From CAXWPM01 sp965206125 (GTDB lineage: Bacteria > Acidobacteriota > Terriglobia > 20CM-2-55-15), in assembly GCA_965206125.1 (NCBI GenBank), contig CBDBIN010000037.1, forward strand, positions 1-64,000: DNA of 64,000 nucleotides. Reading direction: 5' to 3'. Of this stretch, positions 9,298 through 18,820 are shown piece by piece (position 1 is the first letter of the stretch; every line of letters starts with the position of its first letter). The notes beneath the pieces are model-generated. The model did not search any database. It was not told the origin of the DNA and saw only the letters and a program-made list of their open reading frames with translations. Made by a program: the position numbers and the translations under genes.

Positions 9298-9809
9298 TGT
9301 GGGCCTTTTTCCTCCCCTGCCAACACATCGTACTCATATCGAGCAACATGGTAGGGACCCGCGCGCTTGTCGCTATGGTACCGAAACCCGAATTGCTCAT
9401 AGACGCCGCGCAGCTTCGGGCGCGCCGCCTCACAGTCCAACCGTACGTATCGTCGTCCCAACGCCTTCGTTCGCTCCAATGCCCATTGGAGCAATGTCCC
9501 TGACACCCTGCCGCCGGCATACCGGCGTCGTACGGCTACGCGATGAACGAACGCGGCGTCATCGCCGGCGACGTCCGACCAGAAAACTTTGTCCTCGAGC
9601 TGGTACTTCATCGTTCCTGCAGCCTCGCCGTCACACCGAGCGAGAACGAACAGCCCAGATTGCACGTCCTCTCTGATAGTCTCGGCCGAAAGCTCGCCTG
9701 TACGCCACAGACGAATCCCCTCGTGCTCCAGCCAGCTCGCCGCCTCTGCCAGTATGCCCGAGACGGTATCGAGGTCTGCCATCCCTGCCGGCTTCACTAT
9801 GATCTCCAT
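9294..9809 (-). CDS. GNAT-family N-acetyltransferase
   Basis: Second acetyltransferase of the pair, 171 residues. It has the N-terminal ADLDTVSGILAEAASWL, a motif-A region VHRVAVRRRYAGGRVSGTLL where the loop is less canonical, and the C-terminal YVRLDCEAARPKLRGVYEQ and FGFRYH typical of GNAT proteins with small-molecule acceptors. It follows the permease gene by 7 bp and overlaps the next GNAT gene by 4 bp, which supports one transcript. The acceptor is not inferable. Confidence 0.82.
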   Translation of the reverse strand: MEIIVKPAGMADLDTVSGILAEAASWLEHEGIRLWRTGELSAETIREDVQSGLFVLARCDGEAAGTMKYQLEDKVFWSDVAGDDAAFVHRVAVRRRYAGGRVSGTLLQWALERTKALGRRYVRLDCEAARPKLRGVYEQFGFRYHSDKRAGPYHVARYEYDVLAGEEKGPQ

Positions 9810-9816
9810 TTGGGGG

Positions 9817-11109
9817 TCACGGAGTGCCCTTCCTCAACCACATATACATAGGCAGACCGGCCAGCAGAAGGACGACTCCGTAAGCCAGCACTTCGATGCC
9901 AGCGCCGATCATTGCGAAGACCGAGAAGGCCAACGCGATGGCGGCCACAACGATGGCTTGCCACCGGACGGGTTCACCCTGTCTTATGTCACGGCGTTGC
10001 AGAGTCAGATCCGCGGCCGCCGACACAGCGTAGGGCGCCAGCGTCGTCAGGGTGGATAAAAGGATCAACGTGGTGAAAGCGGCGACGAGACCCCGGGAAT
10101 AGTTCATCAGTATGAGCACCGAGGACAAACCCGCGGACACGAAGAGGGCAACAGAAGGGGCATCGTTTGAATTGAGGCGTCCAAATCGGGAAGGAAACAG
10201 TCCGTCGCGAGCCGCGGCTCTGGGTATCTGACCGCAGACGAGAACCGCAGCGTTCAGCACACCTGCGATCGACACGAGTGCGGCCAGCCCCATGAGGATC
10301 GCGCCGTTCGGGCCGAAGAGCACCCCAGCTGCATCGGCGAACGGGGAGGACGATTGGCCCAGTTCCGGCGCCGGAACGAGGGCCATCACTCCGACGGTCG
10401 CCAGAACATAGACAGCGGTCGCCGTCAGCGTTCCGAGCACGAGCGCTCGCGGAATCGTTCGCTCCGGAGCCAGAACGTCCTCGGCGGGAACCGTGGCGGT
10501 CTCCATCCCTACATACGCCCACATCGTCAGTGCGGCGAGACCCGCCACCAACAGTCCAAGCGGCTCGTTGTCGGGGTTGGTCGCCCGAATTGCCGTCACG
10601 TCTCCGAACACAAATCCGAGTCCAGCGATGAGAAGCAGGGGGAGCAGCTTGATCAGGGTCGTCGCGAGTTGCACGAAGCCAACCGCTCGGATTCCGAACG
10701 TGTTAACACCGGTCAGAAGCCACAGGATGGCGATGGCGCCGCCTGCCCCGGCTGCCGGGACGCTGGCAAACGATGGAATGAAAACGCTCATGTAACCGGA
10801 AAACGCAACGGCGAGCGCGGCCACGGCCGACCAGACTGCAATCCAGTATCCCCAGGCGATCAGAAAAGCGGGGAGGTCTCCGAAAGCGGCCCGAGTGTAG
10901 ACGTAGGGTCCTCCGGTCCGGGGTATGCGTCGCGCTAGAGAACCGAGCGAAAGCGCGACGAAAAGGGTACCGGTCGCGGCGACGGCCCAGCCGGCCAGGC
11001 TGAAGCTGCCGTAGGGAGCGAGCACGGCCGGGAGCAGGAACACGCCGGAGCCGATCATAGCGCCCACTACCAGCGACCACGTGCTCCAAAAACCGAGGCT
11101 CTTCGACAT
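9817..11109 (-). CDS. APC-superfamily amino acid permease/antiporter
   Basis: Inner-membrane transporter with about twelve hydrophobic segments. The hallmark first helix is SLVVGAMIGSGVFLLPAVLAP, followed by RRIPRTGGPYVYTRAAFG, the conserved APC second motif, and GMETATVPAEDVLAPERTIPRA in helix 6, as in arginine/agmatine antiporter relatives. The start at 11109 (MSKSLGFWS) is preferred over an in-frame ATG at 11175 because the upstream residues are charged and unlike the family. It is the first gene of the minus-strand run and may supply the substrate for the acetyltransferases behind it; that link is inference. Confidence 0.87.
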   Translation of the reverse strand: MSKSLGFWSTWSLVVGAMIGSGVFLLPAVLAPYGSFSLAGWAVAATGTLFVALSLGSLARRIPRTGGPYVYTRAAFGDLPAFLIAWGYWIAVWSAVAALAVAFSGYMSVFIPSFASVPAAGAGGAIAILWLLTGVNTFGIRAVGFVQLATTLIKLLPLLLIAGLGFVFGDVTAIRATNPDNEPLGLLVAGLAALTMWAYVGMETATVPAEDVLAPERTIPRALVLGTLTATAVYVLATVGVMALVPAPELGQSSSPFADAAGVLFGPNGAILMGLAALVSIAGVLNAAVLVCGQIPRAAARDGLFPSRFGRLNSNDAPSVALFVSAGLSSVLILMNYSRGLVAAFTTLILLSTLTTLAPYAVSAAADLTLQRRDIRQGEPVRWQAIVVAAIALAFSVFAMIGAGIEVLAYGVVLLLAGLPMYMWLRKGTP

Positions 11110-11242
11110 GCGGTTATCGATGCGGAAGAACGGCCGGGTCCGCCCACGAACTGCGCGCGCCAAGGAGGCCGTCACGACGGCTTCCGCATGCTCGACCGTA
11201 CGGACCGCACTTGGTCATTCCACCCTGCTTCCGAAGCGTCAC

Positions 11243-11572
11243 CTATTCCACGTTGATCCGGCCGGTCTTCCTGTATTGTGCGAGCGTCACCCGTGCCCGA
11301 CGACGGAGTTTGCGGTCCGAATCATTCGCTATGTCCTCCACCGCCTGGATGACTTCACGCTCCAGTGAGCGGGGTGAACCGTCGCACAGCGAGTGCAGCA
11401 CGATACTCCGCACACTCGCTTCAGGATCGCTTCGCATTTCCAGCAGTCGCTCCCAGACGATAGGGATGTCCGAACGCACCCTGCACGGGCAGAGTTCGAG
11501 CAGGGCGGAACGCCTGATTCGAGGGTCCCGGTCGCGAGTCCGGTCGAGGGCGTCCTGGAGAGCAGGTTTCAT
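11243..11572 (-). CDS. Small HEAT-repeat protein
   Basis: A 109-residue cytoplasmic protein of helical repeats. Two to three HEAT-like units can be read: DRDPRIRRSALLELC, SDPEASVRSIVLHSL and NDSDRKLRRRARVTLAQY, each with the Asp/Arg turn pattern of HEAT repeats. No signal peptide or catalytic motif is seen. It probably acts as a protein-binding scaffold. It stands alone between the permease and the YdeI-like gene on the same strand. Confidence 0.6.
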   Translation of the reverse strand: MKPALQDALDRTRDRDPRIRRSALLELCPCRVRSDIPIVWERLLEMRSDPEASVRSIVLHSLCDGSPRSLEREVIQAVEDIANDSDRKLRRRARVTLAQYRKTGRINVE

Positions 11573-11658
11573 TGAGTCCTCAATGCGTCAGACCGATTGT
11601 GCCCCATGTCGGGCACGACACCAATAGTCCGGCTCAGGATCGTTCCATCTCGACATCG

Positions 11659-12219
11659 TTACTTCAATCCTAGCTTCTTACCTGCCTCCAGCAGTTCAAG
11701 TGCCTCGCGAAGCCTCCTCTCTTTCGTCTCGGGTCGCTTGGCCGAGTCTATCCAACCGACGAATGCTCGCCTGTAGGATGGAGCAAGCTGTTGGAAGAAT
11801 CTCCACGCGGCGGGATTCGCTCGAATTCGCCGCTCAGCGTAGCCCGGAACGCCGTCAGGTGGTCGTACAGCGCTGCTCCTGCCCGTGGGCGCACGCCTGG
11901 CCCCGGCCGGCTCCAACAACCCACTCTCTTCTAAACTGGCATACCGGCGACGGTTCGTCGGCGACCACTGGCTGTCGGCCTTTCGGGGCGTGAACTTGCG
12001 CACGTAGCTGACATCGTCGATGCGGCGGACGATACTGTCGATCCAGCCGAAGCAAAGCGCCTCCTCGACCGCATCGTCGTAGCTGAGGGGCTGGCGGCCC
12101 ACGCTCCGTTTCCGGAAGATCACCCAGATCTCGGATTCGGACTCATGATGTTTCCTGAGCCAGGTACGCCAGCTTCCACGGTTGCTCAAGGTGAGGGTCT
12201 TGATGGTCTTCGCGGCCAT
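11659..12219 (-). CDS. YdeI/OmpD-associated family protein
   Basis: A 186-residue protein with the family N-terminus (WRTWLRKHHESESEIWVIF), the core motif LSYDDAVEEALCFGWIDS, RKFTPRKADSQWSPTNRRR, and the ending FVGWIDSAKRPETKERRL. Members have been linked to bacteriocin or peptide tolerance and general stress in enterobacteria; the biochemical activity is unknown. The length is full and the frame intact. It lies 72 bp from the next gene's stop. Confidence 0.8.
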   Translation of the reverse strand: MAAKTIKTLTLSNRGSWRTWLRKHHESESEIWVIFRKRSVGRQPLSYDDAVEEALCFGWIDSIVRRIDDVSYVRKFTPRKADSQWSPTNRRRYASLEESGLLEPAGARRAPTGRSSAVRPPDGVPGYAERRIRANPAAWRFFQQLAPSYRRAFVGWIDSAKRPETKERRLREALELLEAGKKLGLK

Positions 12220-12291
12220 TGGCGTGATGCGAACATCCAGGCCAGCACGCCCGGCGCGGACACTGGGCGACTCTGCTCTACGCGCTCGAGG

Positions 12292-13446
12292 CTACCCGGC
12301 GCCGCCGCCCGAGACTGTGAACTTCTGAACGCGGCGGCCGGTAGAGGCTTCTCCCACATAGAGGTTGCCCTGGGAGTCGATGCCCATGCCATGAGGACGC
12401 AGGAACTGACCTACCTGGCGGCCGCCTCGGCCAAATTCACCCACGACTTCCAGGCTTTCGCGCCGGAGCACCCAGACTTTGTGGTTGGTACCATCCGCCA
12501 GATACAGCCACTGTTGGTCGGCGTCCCGCGACAGAGCGATGACGAAGGCCGATCCGGACGACCGGGTGAGAGGCGCAATAATTCTCTCCGCTACGAACTC
12601 GCCGCTCTGTCGAAAGGACTGGATCCGGTTCCCCCGGCGGTCTGCCGCGTAGATCATACCGTCCGTCGAGCCAGTGAGACCGTGGACGTTGGAGAATTGG
12701 CGCGGGGGCGGCCCATCCGGATCGCGGTCGCCGTAGTCGTATTCGTCGTCTGGCATCTCACCGTAGGCGCCCCAATGCCGGAGGTATTCGCCCGTCTCGC
12801 CGTTGAACACCACCACGCGTCGATTCCGGTAACCGTCTGCTATGAAGACTTCGTTGGTCTCCGGATTCACCCAGATTCCAGCGGGCCCGCCCAGAAGTGT
12901 CGTGTCGCTGCTCCCACCGTTCTCGTCGTATTCGCCGATGGTCATTACCAGTTGGCCGTCCCTGGTGAACTTCATGACGCGGTGATGCCTGTAGGTGCCG
13001 ATCCAGACGAAGTCATTGTGGTCCACGAAGATCCCGTGGGGATTCCTGGGGAATACGGAAATGTCGTCATCGGGGTCTCCCCATGCCTGGACCAGGTCAC
13101 CCTGGGCGTCGAATTCGATCACCGTAGGTGCCGGCACGCAGCAGGTCCCGATGGGTGGATCCTGCACAACGGAAGTTTCCTCGGGAGTCAAGGTTTCCAC
13201 GAGATGGGTGACCCAAACATGATCCTGCGAGTCTACAAAGACTGCAGTCACGGCACCCATAATCCACTTGTTGGGCATCTCCCTGGGCCAGGACGGGTCG
13301 ACCTGGAACGTCGGCAACCCACCAGTGGCGACGGCCGCCGGTGCGTCGCCGGCGTCTGCGGCATCCGACCCCGAGCCGCACGCAACGAGGAACGCCGGAA
13401 GCACCAGAACCAAGGCAAGAGCTAGTATTCTTCGAGACTGCTGCAT
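12292..13446 (-). CDS. NHL-repeat lipoprotein
   Basis: Probably a periplasmic or surface beta-propeller. The N-terminus MQQSRRILALAL leads into a hydrophobic segment and a lipobox (AFLVACGSG), so export and lipidation are expected. Repeats typical of NHL proteins follow, such as NPHGIFVDHNDFVWIG, GPAGIWVNPETNEVFIADG, NVHGLTGSTDGMIYAADRRG and RPHGMGIDSQGNLYVGE. The ATG at 13446 is chosen because AAGGAG sits 9 bases upstream; an in-frame ATG at 13464 overlaps that site. The substrate or partner is unknown. Confidence 0.8.
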   Translation of the reverse strand: MQQSRRILALALVLVLPAFLVACGSGSDAADAGDAPAAVATGGLPTFQVDPSWPREMPNKWIMGAVTAVFVDSQDHVWVTHLVETLTPEETSVVQDPPIGTCCVPAPTVIEFDAQGDLVQAWGDPDDDISVFPRNPHGIFVDHNDFVWIGTYRHHRVMKFTRDGQLVMTIGEYDENGGSSDTTLLGGPAGIWVNPETNEVFIADGYRNRRVVVFNGETGEYLRHWGAYGEMPDDEYDYGDRDPDGPPPRQFSNVHGLTGSTDGMIYAADRRGNRIQSFRQSGEFVAERIIAPLTRSSGSAFVIALSRDADQQWLYLADGTNHKVWVLRRESLEVVGEFGRGGRQVGQFLRPHGMGIDSQGNLYVGEASTGRRVQKFTVSGGGAG

Positions 13447-13561
13447 TCTTCTCATCTCCTTCATGGACCGACAGACTCGACGTCCGCCGCCAGACTCGTA
13501 GCTGTGTCGATTGGGGACACGTTACCTCATCAGGAGCGCAGGCCCAAACGATCGTTTTGAT

Positions 13562-13748
13562 CGTAGACCGCCGCTACAGATTAGAGTCGCACTCGGGCAA
13601 ATTAAAAATGATCGATGTCGCTGATCAGTGGTTGATCTTCAATCCCGAAATGATTTGAGATCGCAGATTGACCAGTAACCATTGACCATCGACCATTTGA
13701 AATCACCCATGATTCGAGGATCCTCTGTAGCGGCGGTCTATGACCGCC
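13562..13748. repeat. Inverted pair of REP-like elements in the NHL-amidohydrolase gap
   Basis: The 13.47-13.84 kb gap holds no gene. It contains TCGTAGACCGCCGCTACAGA at about 13562 and its near complement TCTGTAGCGGCGGTCTATGA at about 13726, the same type-1 hairpin motif as in the 6.8-7.2 kb tandem array. The segment between is AT-richer, with ATTGACCAGTAACCATTGACC-like microrepeats. The two copies could pair into a long stem. Confidence 0.6.
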
Positions 13749-13840
13749 GGAATCGAGCGAATCCGGAATTGGTCTGAACTCGAGGAGGGTAGGTCGAGAA
13801 GAAACTGCGGACATCCGTCGCCGTTGGGCTCGCTTTCTGG

Positions 13841-15259
13841 TTAGCCGCCACTTTCCGCGCCATCAACTCTAAGTGAGTCAAGCATCCGATCCAGTTCCTC
13901 GCGTGGGAACCATTGTCCTTTTATCATCACGCCCGCAGGTTGTCGTACGTTCTCAATATTGTCGAAAGGGTTGGAATCCAGGAGCAACAAGTTGGCCTCC
14001 TTGCCCCGTTCCACAGTGCCCCAGTCATCCAGGTCGCCGAGAAAGCGTGCTGCCTCGCGGGTCGCTGAGATCAAAGCAGCCTCGGGCGTAAAACCCGCCG
14101 CAACAAAGTTCTGAAGCTCTTCGTGAATAGAGAAGCCTGGAACGACGAAAGGATTGGGCGTATCAGTGCCTACGAGCAGTGAAACACCCGCTTCACGCAT
14201 GATTCGTGTCAGTTCGATTCTATTTCTTCGACCTTGCTCTATCAGTTCCCAGTCAGCGCTGTCCATTCGTCGAGCGGTCTGCTGACTCTGCTCCTCCCAG
14301 TATTCAAGTCCCTCCGCTTCGACATAAGCCATCTCTGAAGCTTCAAGCCAAGTCCGCACTATCTCCGGTGACGCAACTTCCTTATCGGCCTGCACAATTG
14401 TGGGGACCGTCCAGACATCAGCCATTACCTGCCGTTCGATAACCGATCTCGCACGATCCGCATTCATCGGCATCCCAAGGAATCGCTTGGACCAGTGCCA
14501 GCCTTCTGTGAAGGGAGAATCAACAGCCTCGATGCTTTCCGCGTAGTCGCCAAGATGCTCAATTGCCGATTGTCCACCACGCTCGAAAACCTCGATCAGA
14601 TTCACGTCGTTCGGCAGATGTCCAGCGACTGGGAGGCCGTGCTCTGCGGCAGCGACCAGAATTTCGGCGTACGCCTCGAAGGAAAGATTCGTATACACCT
14701 TGATGAAGTCGTAGCCGGATGAATACTGGTCCATCACCGCCGCCCGTGCCTGGGCCGGACTGCGGACGACGGTGTTGTCGGGCCTCAGGGGCGGATCGCC
14801 ATCAAGCAGGGGCCCCGCCGTATAGATGGCTGGGCCTAGAAGGTCGGCCTGAGCGATCTTTCGTTTCCATTCGAGGATGTACGGGCGACCATCCATGTTT
14901 CGCACGGTCGTCACGCCGTTTGCGAGGAATAGTTGCAGTATCGCTGGATCGTCAAAGTACTCCAGATGAACGTGCATGTCTGCCAGACCCGGCATCAAGT
15001 ATTTTCCTCGGCTGAGAATCTGCACTGTCTGGGGAGACACATCAACCGAACCACTTGGCTCAATGGCGGTTATTCGATCGCCTTGTACTATGACCGTCTG
15101 ATCCTCGAGCACGACACCCGTTTCGGCCATGGCCAGGACGTTCACACCGACGAACGCCACCGCAGAAGAGGCGGGTTGCTCAGTAGAGCCATCATTCGCA
15201 CAAGAGGACAGCGCAAGTACGAGCAAGATCAGTAGCGACCTCGCGGTCCGAGAATGCAT
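13841..15259 (-). CDS. Secreted metal-dependent amidohydrolase
   Basis: Amidohydrolase-superfamily enzyme, probably a prolidase- or imidazolonepropionase-like hydrolase at the cell envelope. The start at 15259 gives MHSRTARSLLILLVLALSSC, a lipoprotein signal. Metal ligands are visible: PGLADMHVHLEY (HxH), the region FIKVYTN holding the bridging lysine, GLPVAGHLPND and SAIEHLG for two histidines, and LLVGTDTPNP for the aspartate. The C-terminal DWGTVERGKEANLLLLDSNP is the usual beta-sandwich ending. An ATG farther up (15388) would add residues unlike a signal peptide. The substrate is unknown. Confidence 0.85.
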   Translation of the reverse strand: MHSRTARSLLILLVLALSSCANDGSTEQPASSAVAFVGVNVLAMAETGVVLEDQTVIVQGDRITAIEPSGSVDVSPQTVQILSRGKYLMPGLADMHVHLEYFDDPAILQLFLANGVTTVRNMDGRPYILEWKRKIAQADLLGPAIYTAGPLLDGDPPLRPDNTVVRSPAQARAAVMDQYSSGYDFIKVYTNLSFEAYAEILVAAAEHGLPVAGHLPNDVNLIEVFERGGQSAIEHLGDYAESIEAVDSPFTEGWHWSKRFLGMPMNADRARSVIERQVMADVWTVPTIVQADKEVASPEIVRTWLEASEMAYVEAEGLEYWEEQSQQTARRMDSADWELIEQGRRNRIELTRIMREAGVSLLVGTDTPNPFVVPGFSIHEELQNFVAAGFTPEAALISATREAARFLGDLDDWGTVERGKEANLLLLDSNPFDNIENVRQPAGVMIKGQWFPREELDRMLDSLRVDGAESGG

Positions 15260-15384
15260 TGAATCCGAACTCTGCGCGAAACGATTCAATGTGAAGACGA
15301 CGACCTTGCTTGTTCCTTTCAAGTTATGCCTCCCTTGAGCCGACGGCGCGGCGGCCGGTCTGATCACCCGGGCGCAGAGCCACA

Positions 15385-15963
15385 TCACCTGAGTCGACGA
15401 AGTTCGTAAGAAAGAAACGGCATTTCATTGCGATCGGGCGTACGCGTGTCCACAAGCAGCGTTTCGATTAATACTTTGCCATCAGACTGGACGTCTAGAA
15501 CGATCACGAACTCCTTATCCAGTCCCATCGATCGCATCACAGGATCCTCGTCCTTGCCGTACATCATGATCCGTCCGCCCGTCGCCATACCTCGGGCTGT
15601 GACCGAATAGGTGCCCGAGTCATCGAACGCGACGACGGTATAGACACCGTGCCTTCGGTCGAAGCCAAAGGTGTAGATCGCATGGCGGACCGGTCCTGAA
15701 TCGGAAACGAGTTCTACCTCAAGAAAGCGATCGCCGAGACGAAGACGTGCGGTTGCCGAACCGACGATCTCGTCCTTCACGAAAACCTGCCAGTCTCCTT
15801 CGAGAGAGTGAAGGATCTCGTGCTCTGGTCCCGGCGAAGCGGGTGCAGGCGCTTGCCCGTCCGTGGTTGCCGGGCAGAGCAGGAAAATCACCGAGACGAA
15901 GACAACCCAAACGTTGAGAGGGACCGCGATATGGACTTCTGGATCTTCTCGAAGTTTCATCAC
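15385..15963 (-). CDS. Exported DUF1579-like protein
   Basis: A 192-residue protein with an N-terminal hydrophobic segment (VWVVFVSVIFLLCPATTDGQA), so probably periplasmic. The body begins LHSLEGDWQVFVKDE and continues through YTFGFDRRHGVYTVVAFDD and SYELRRL, a pattern of beta-strands like DUF1579 or lipocalin-like proteins that read as a small beta-barrel. The function is unknown. It lies 7 bp from the SDR gene upstream and 125 bp from the amidohydrolase start. Confidence 0.55.
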   Translation of the reverse strand: MMKLREDPEVHIAVPLNVWVVFVSVIFLLCPATTDGQAPAPASPGPEHEILHSLEGDWQVFVKDEIVGSATARLRLGDRFLEVELVSDSGPVRHAIYTFGFDRRHGVYTVVAFDDSGTYSVTARGMATGGRIMMYGKDEDPVMRSMGLDKEFVIVLDVQSDGKVLIETLLVDTRTPDRNEMPFLSYELRRLR

Positions 15964-15970
15964 ACACTCC

Positions 15971-16738
15971 CTACTGGTTGCGCCCTGCCATAACGCCGCC
16001 GTCCACGTCCCAGATTGCGCCCGTCACCCAACTCGCATCGTCCGAAAGGAGAAACTTGATTACCGACGCCACGTCGCCAGGCTGTCCAATCCGGCCGATT
16101 GGGTGAAAACCGTTGAAGCCTTGGAGGGCCTCGTGAACTTCGTCGGGTTTGATGAAGGAGCCGTAGATAGGGGTCTCGACAACGGCGGGCGCCACCGCGT
16201 TGACTCGAATGCTATGTTCCGCGAGCTCCATCGCAAGATGCTGAGTCAAGGAGTGGAGCCCGGCCTTGGCCATGGAATACGCCGACGAAGGTGTCGCTTT
16301 GATTGCCTGATGGGCCCACATGGAACCGACATTGACCACTGAGCCGCCGCCGTTCGCCACCATGTTCTTCGCCACCCGTTGTGTCACAAAGAAGGTAGCG
16401 CGGTTGAGATCCAGGTAAGCGTCATGATCCTCTTCAGTGTGGTCCAGAAAGGCCTTGGGAGAAAAAACGCCCGCAGCGTTGACAAGGTATTTCACATCCT
16501 TCATCTCTTCGGCAATGTGACGACTCAATCGATCGACATCCTCCCTGCTCGTGAGGTCGCATTGGAAGGTGCGTACGTTATCAGGGGTCTCGAACGTTTC
16601 GCGTGCGCTATCCAGTTTCTCCTGCCGGCGACCGACCAACGTCACTGACGCTCCAGCTTCCACCAATATTCTACCCGCCTCGAGACCCATTCCACTTCCG
16701 CCCCCGACGATCAGTGCTTGCTTGTTCGAAAAGCTCAC
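15971..16738 (-). CDS. Short-chain dehydrogenase/reductase
   Basis: Classical SDR of 255 residues, NAD(P)-dependent. It has the Rossmann motif GGGSGMGLEAG (12-22), VGRR after strand 2 (suggesting NADPH), NAAG, the catalytic serine in VNVGSMW, and the active-site YSMAK. The start is GTG at 16738 with AGGAGGAGC upstream. It precedes the DUF1579-like gene closely, so the two probably share a transcript. The substrate cannot be deduced. It marks the last ordinary gene before the mobile region. Confidence 0.87.
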   Translation of the reverse strand: MSFSNKQALIVGGGSGMGLEAGRILVEAGASVTLVGRRQEKLDSARETFETPDNVRTFQCDLTSREDVDRLSRHIAEEMKDVKYLVNAAGVFSPKAFLDHTEEDHDAYLDLNRATFFVTQRVAKNMVANGGGSVVNVGSMWAHQAIKATPSSAYSMAKAGLHSLTQHLAMELAEHSIRVNAVAPAVVETPIYGSFIKPDEVHEALQGFNGFHPIGRIGQPGDVASVIKFLLSDDASWVTGAIWDVDGGVMAGRNQ

Positions 16739-16853
16739 CGTTTGCTCCTCCTATTCAGTTATCAATGCTGCTCCTGTTGCAATGCATCTTGGGTGTCCAA
16801 TTCCAAAACTCGACCAACTTAGCATCAACGTCAGGCAAGTCGGAAGATACCTT

Positions 16854-17212
16854 TCATCCGCCCAGCATCTCGAGATACTGCTTCACGACCACCGCATTGT
16901 TGCGCTCTTCGTCTCTGGAGCTGAAGATCAAAGTGACCCGCTCGTGATCGGCACGCTCTGCCAGCCGACGAAGCTCATCCCGGTGGCTCTTCAACTCCGA
17001 AAGGTAGCTCCTTCGAAACCCAACCCAACCCAACCCAACCTACGATCGTGGAATGACCTCCGGAGCTGATCCGACGGGGCCACGTCCTTCATCCATTCGT
17101 CAACATGGACCTCTTTTCTGGTGAGACCTCGCGGCCACATCCGATCGACGAGGACACGATACCCGTCCTGGGAGGTTGGCTTTTCGTATGAACGTTTCAG
17201 AACAATCGGCAT
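16854..17212 (-). pseudogene. DUF488 family protein, frameshifted by a 5-bp repeat unit
   Basis: The N-terminal half reads MPIVLKRSYEKP, GYRVLVDRMWPRG and VDEWMKDVAPSDQLRR, classic DUF488. After FHDRR the frame runs through a GGGTT repeat and stops early. Removing exactly one 5-bp unit restores WVGFRRSYLSELKSHRDELRR-type sequence, then VTLIFSSRDEERNNAVVVKQYLE, and a stop at 16854, giving a full family-length protein of about 117 residues. The defect therefore looks like one slipped-strand event and could be reversible. The function of DUF488 is unknown. It lies at the left end of the cassette region. Confidence 0.8.
17017..17040 (+). repeat. AACCC pentanucleotide microsatellite (4.8 copies)
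   Basis: Units at 17017, 17022, 17027 and 17032, plus a partial AACC at 17037. It lies inside the DUF488 gene. A change of one unit (5 bp) alters the reading frame, so copy number switches between full-length and truncated product. Confidence 0.9.
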
Positions 17213-17608
17213 ACTCGATACTCCTGTAGTCCACCCGACGGATCGTGGCAACCTCAACGCTGGTTAGACTTCGAAGTGTTCCATGTAGTAGGCGCACTCT
17301 CGTGAGTGAAATAGCAACGTGCCATCAGGGGCGCGGCTTTCCCACGTCCGCGTCATGCGATTTCTGTTCAATCTTCGTCTTCTGCAGCTTAAAAGCGATC
17401 GAATACGGCCGGCTCTTGCTATTGTCGAGCTCTTTGTCATTCTCGACAAGATGGTACCGGTTCTCGACAAGCCTAGGCTCTTCAAACTCTACAACGTCGA
17501 ATCCCGAAGCCTTGAACGCCTTCCAATAGTCCGACAGCGGACGATGAAACCAGATGAACTCAGATGTGAAGTGTCCCCAGGGGGATCGATACACTTTCGC
17601 TTGCTGAT

Positions 17609-18820
17609 CTCAATGGATCGACGCAACACTTTATCTTAAAAGGAAGAGGTGGAGTGTATGCGGAAAGGGATGCGATTCGGTTTCACGGCGGCGGAGAAGG
17701 CGGAGGTATGGGATCGGTGGCGGCGAGGGGAATCTCTGCATGAGATCGGGCGAGCGTTTGGCAAGCTGTCATCGTCTGTATATTGTCAGCTGGCGCATAC
17801 CGGAGGCATTCGTCCTCGACCACGACGACGGTCGAGGTTGGCTTTGAGCCTGTCGGAACGTGAGGAGATCTCCCGCGGGATCGCGGCCGAGCAGTCGTTG
17901 CGTTCGATCGCAGAGTGTCTGGGGCGTTCACCCTCGACGGTGAGCCGGGAGATCCAGCGCAATGGGGGCTATGATGACTACCGGGCGTCTGTCGCCGATG
18001 AACAGGCTTGGAACCGGGCCCGTCGCCCGAAGCGATGTCAGTTGGGTCGCCATCCGCGGTTACGGCGAATGGTGGCGAGGAAGCTCCGGCGGAATTGGTC
18101 GCCCGAACAGATCGCCGGCTGGCTGAAGCGATCCTATCCAGAGGATGAGTCGTATCACGTGTCCCACGAGACGATCTATCGCAGCCTATTCGTGCAGGCG
18201 CGCGGGGTGTTTAAGAAAGAACTACTTAGACATCTGAGGTCGAGACGAACGATTCGTCGATCCCGACATTCCAGTCACAAAGGTCACGGGAAAGGGGATC
18301 TCGCCGATATCGTATCGATTCGTGAGCGCCCGGCCGAGGTCGAAGATCGTGCCGTTCCCGGTCACTGGGAGGGAGATCTGATAGTGGGATCGAACAACAC
18401 CTACATTGCGACCCTGGTCGAACGCCATACCCGTTACGTGATGTTGGTGAAAGTGTCGGATAAACAGACCAAGACCGTCGTGCCTGCACTGATCAAGCAC
18501 GCGAAGAAACTACCGACCGAGCTGTATAAATCGCTGACCTGGGATCGCGGCAAGGAAATGGGAGATCATCGGCGGTTTACCCTGGCGACCGACATCGACG
18601 TCTACTTCTGCGATCCGCAGAGTCCATGGCAACGTGGTTCCAATGAAAACACGAATGGCCTGCTCCGACAGTACTTCCCAAAGAGAACCGACTTATCGGT
18701 GCACTCGCAGGCGCACCTGAACAAGGTGGCACGTGAGCTCAATGAACGGCCGCGTAAGACGCTGGAGTTTGAAACTCCAGCAGAACGATTCAACGCTTGT
18801 GTTGCATCGATCGGTTGAGG
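17609..18820 (+). mobile_element. IS30-family insertion sequence, copy 1
   Basis: About 1.21 kb. The ends are imperfect inverted repeats sharing CTCAA, GATCGA and GCAACAC (left from 17609; right read in reverse from 18820). It is nearly identical to the copy at 52360-53570; I noticed about four base differences. No target duplication could be fixed with confidence. It splits the methyltransferase remnant. Confidence 0.85.
17658..18818 (+). CDS. IS30-family transposase
   Basis: DDE transposase. The N-terminal helix-turn-helix stretches are FTAAEKAEVWDRWRRGES and SIAECLGRSPSTVSREI. The catalytic core gives D in GHWEGDLIVG, D in TWDRGKEMGDH and E in GSNENTNGLLRQYFP. The ATG at 17658 has AGGAAGAGG upstream; an in-frame GTG at 17649 is the alternative. 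It differs from copy 2 by NGGY versus NRGY and ARELNE versus ARKLNE. It is intact and possibly active. Confidence 0.93.
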   Translation: MRKGMRFGFTAAEKAEVWDRWRRGESLHEIGRAFGKLSSSVYCQLAHTGGIRPRPRRRSRLALSLSEREEISRGIAAEQSLRSIAECLGRSPSTVSREIQRNGGYDDYRASVADEQAWNRARRPKRCQLGRHPRLRRMVARKLRRNWSPEQIAGWLKRSYPEDESYHVSHETIYRSLFVQARGVFKKELLRHLRSRRTIRRSRHSSHKGHGKGDLADIVSIRERPAEVEDRAVPGHWEGDLIVGSNNTYIATLVERHTRYVMLVKVSDKQTKTVVPALIKHAKKLPTELYKSLTWDRGKEMGDHRRFTLATDIDVYFCDPQSPWQRGSNENTNGLLRQYFPKRTDLSVHSQAHLNKVARELNERPRKTLEFETPAERFNACVASIG

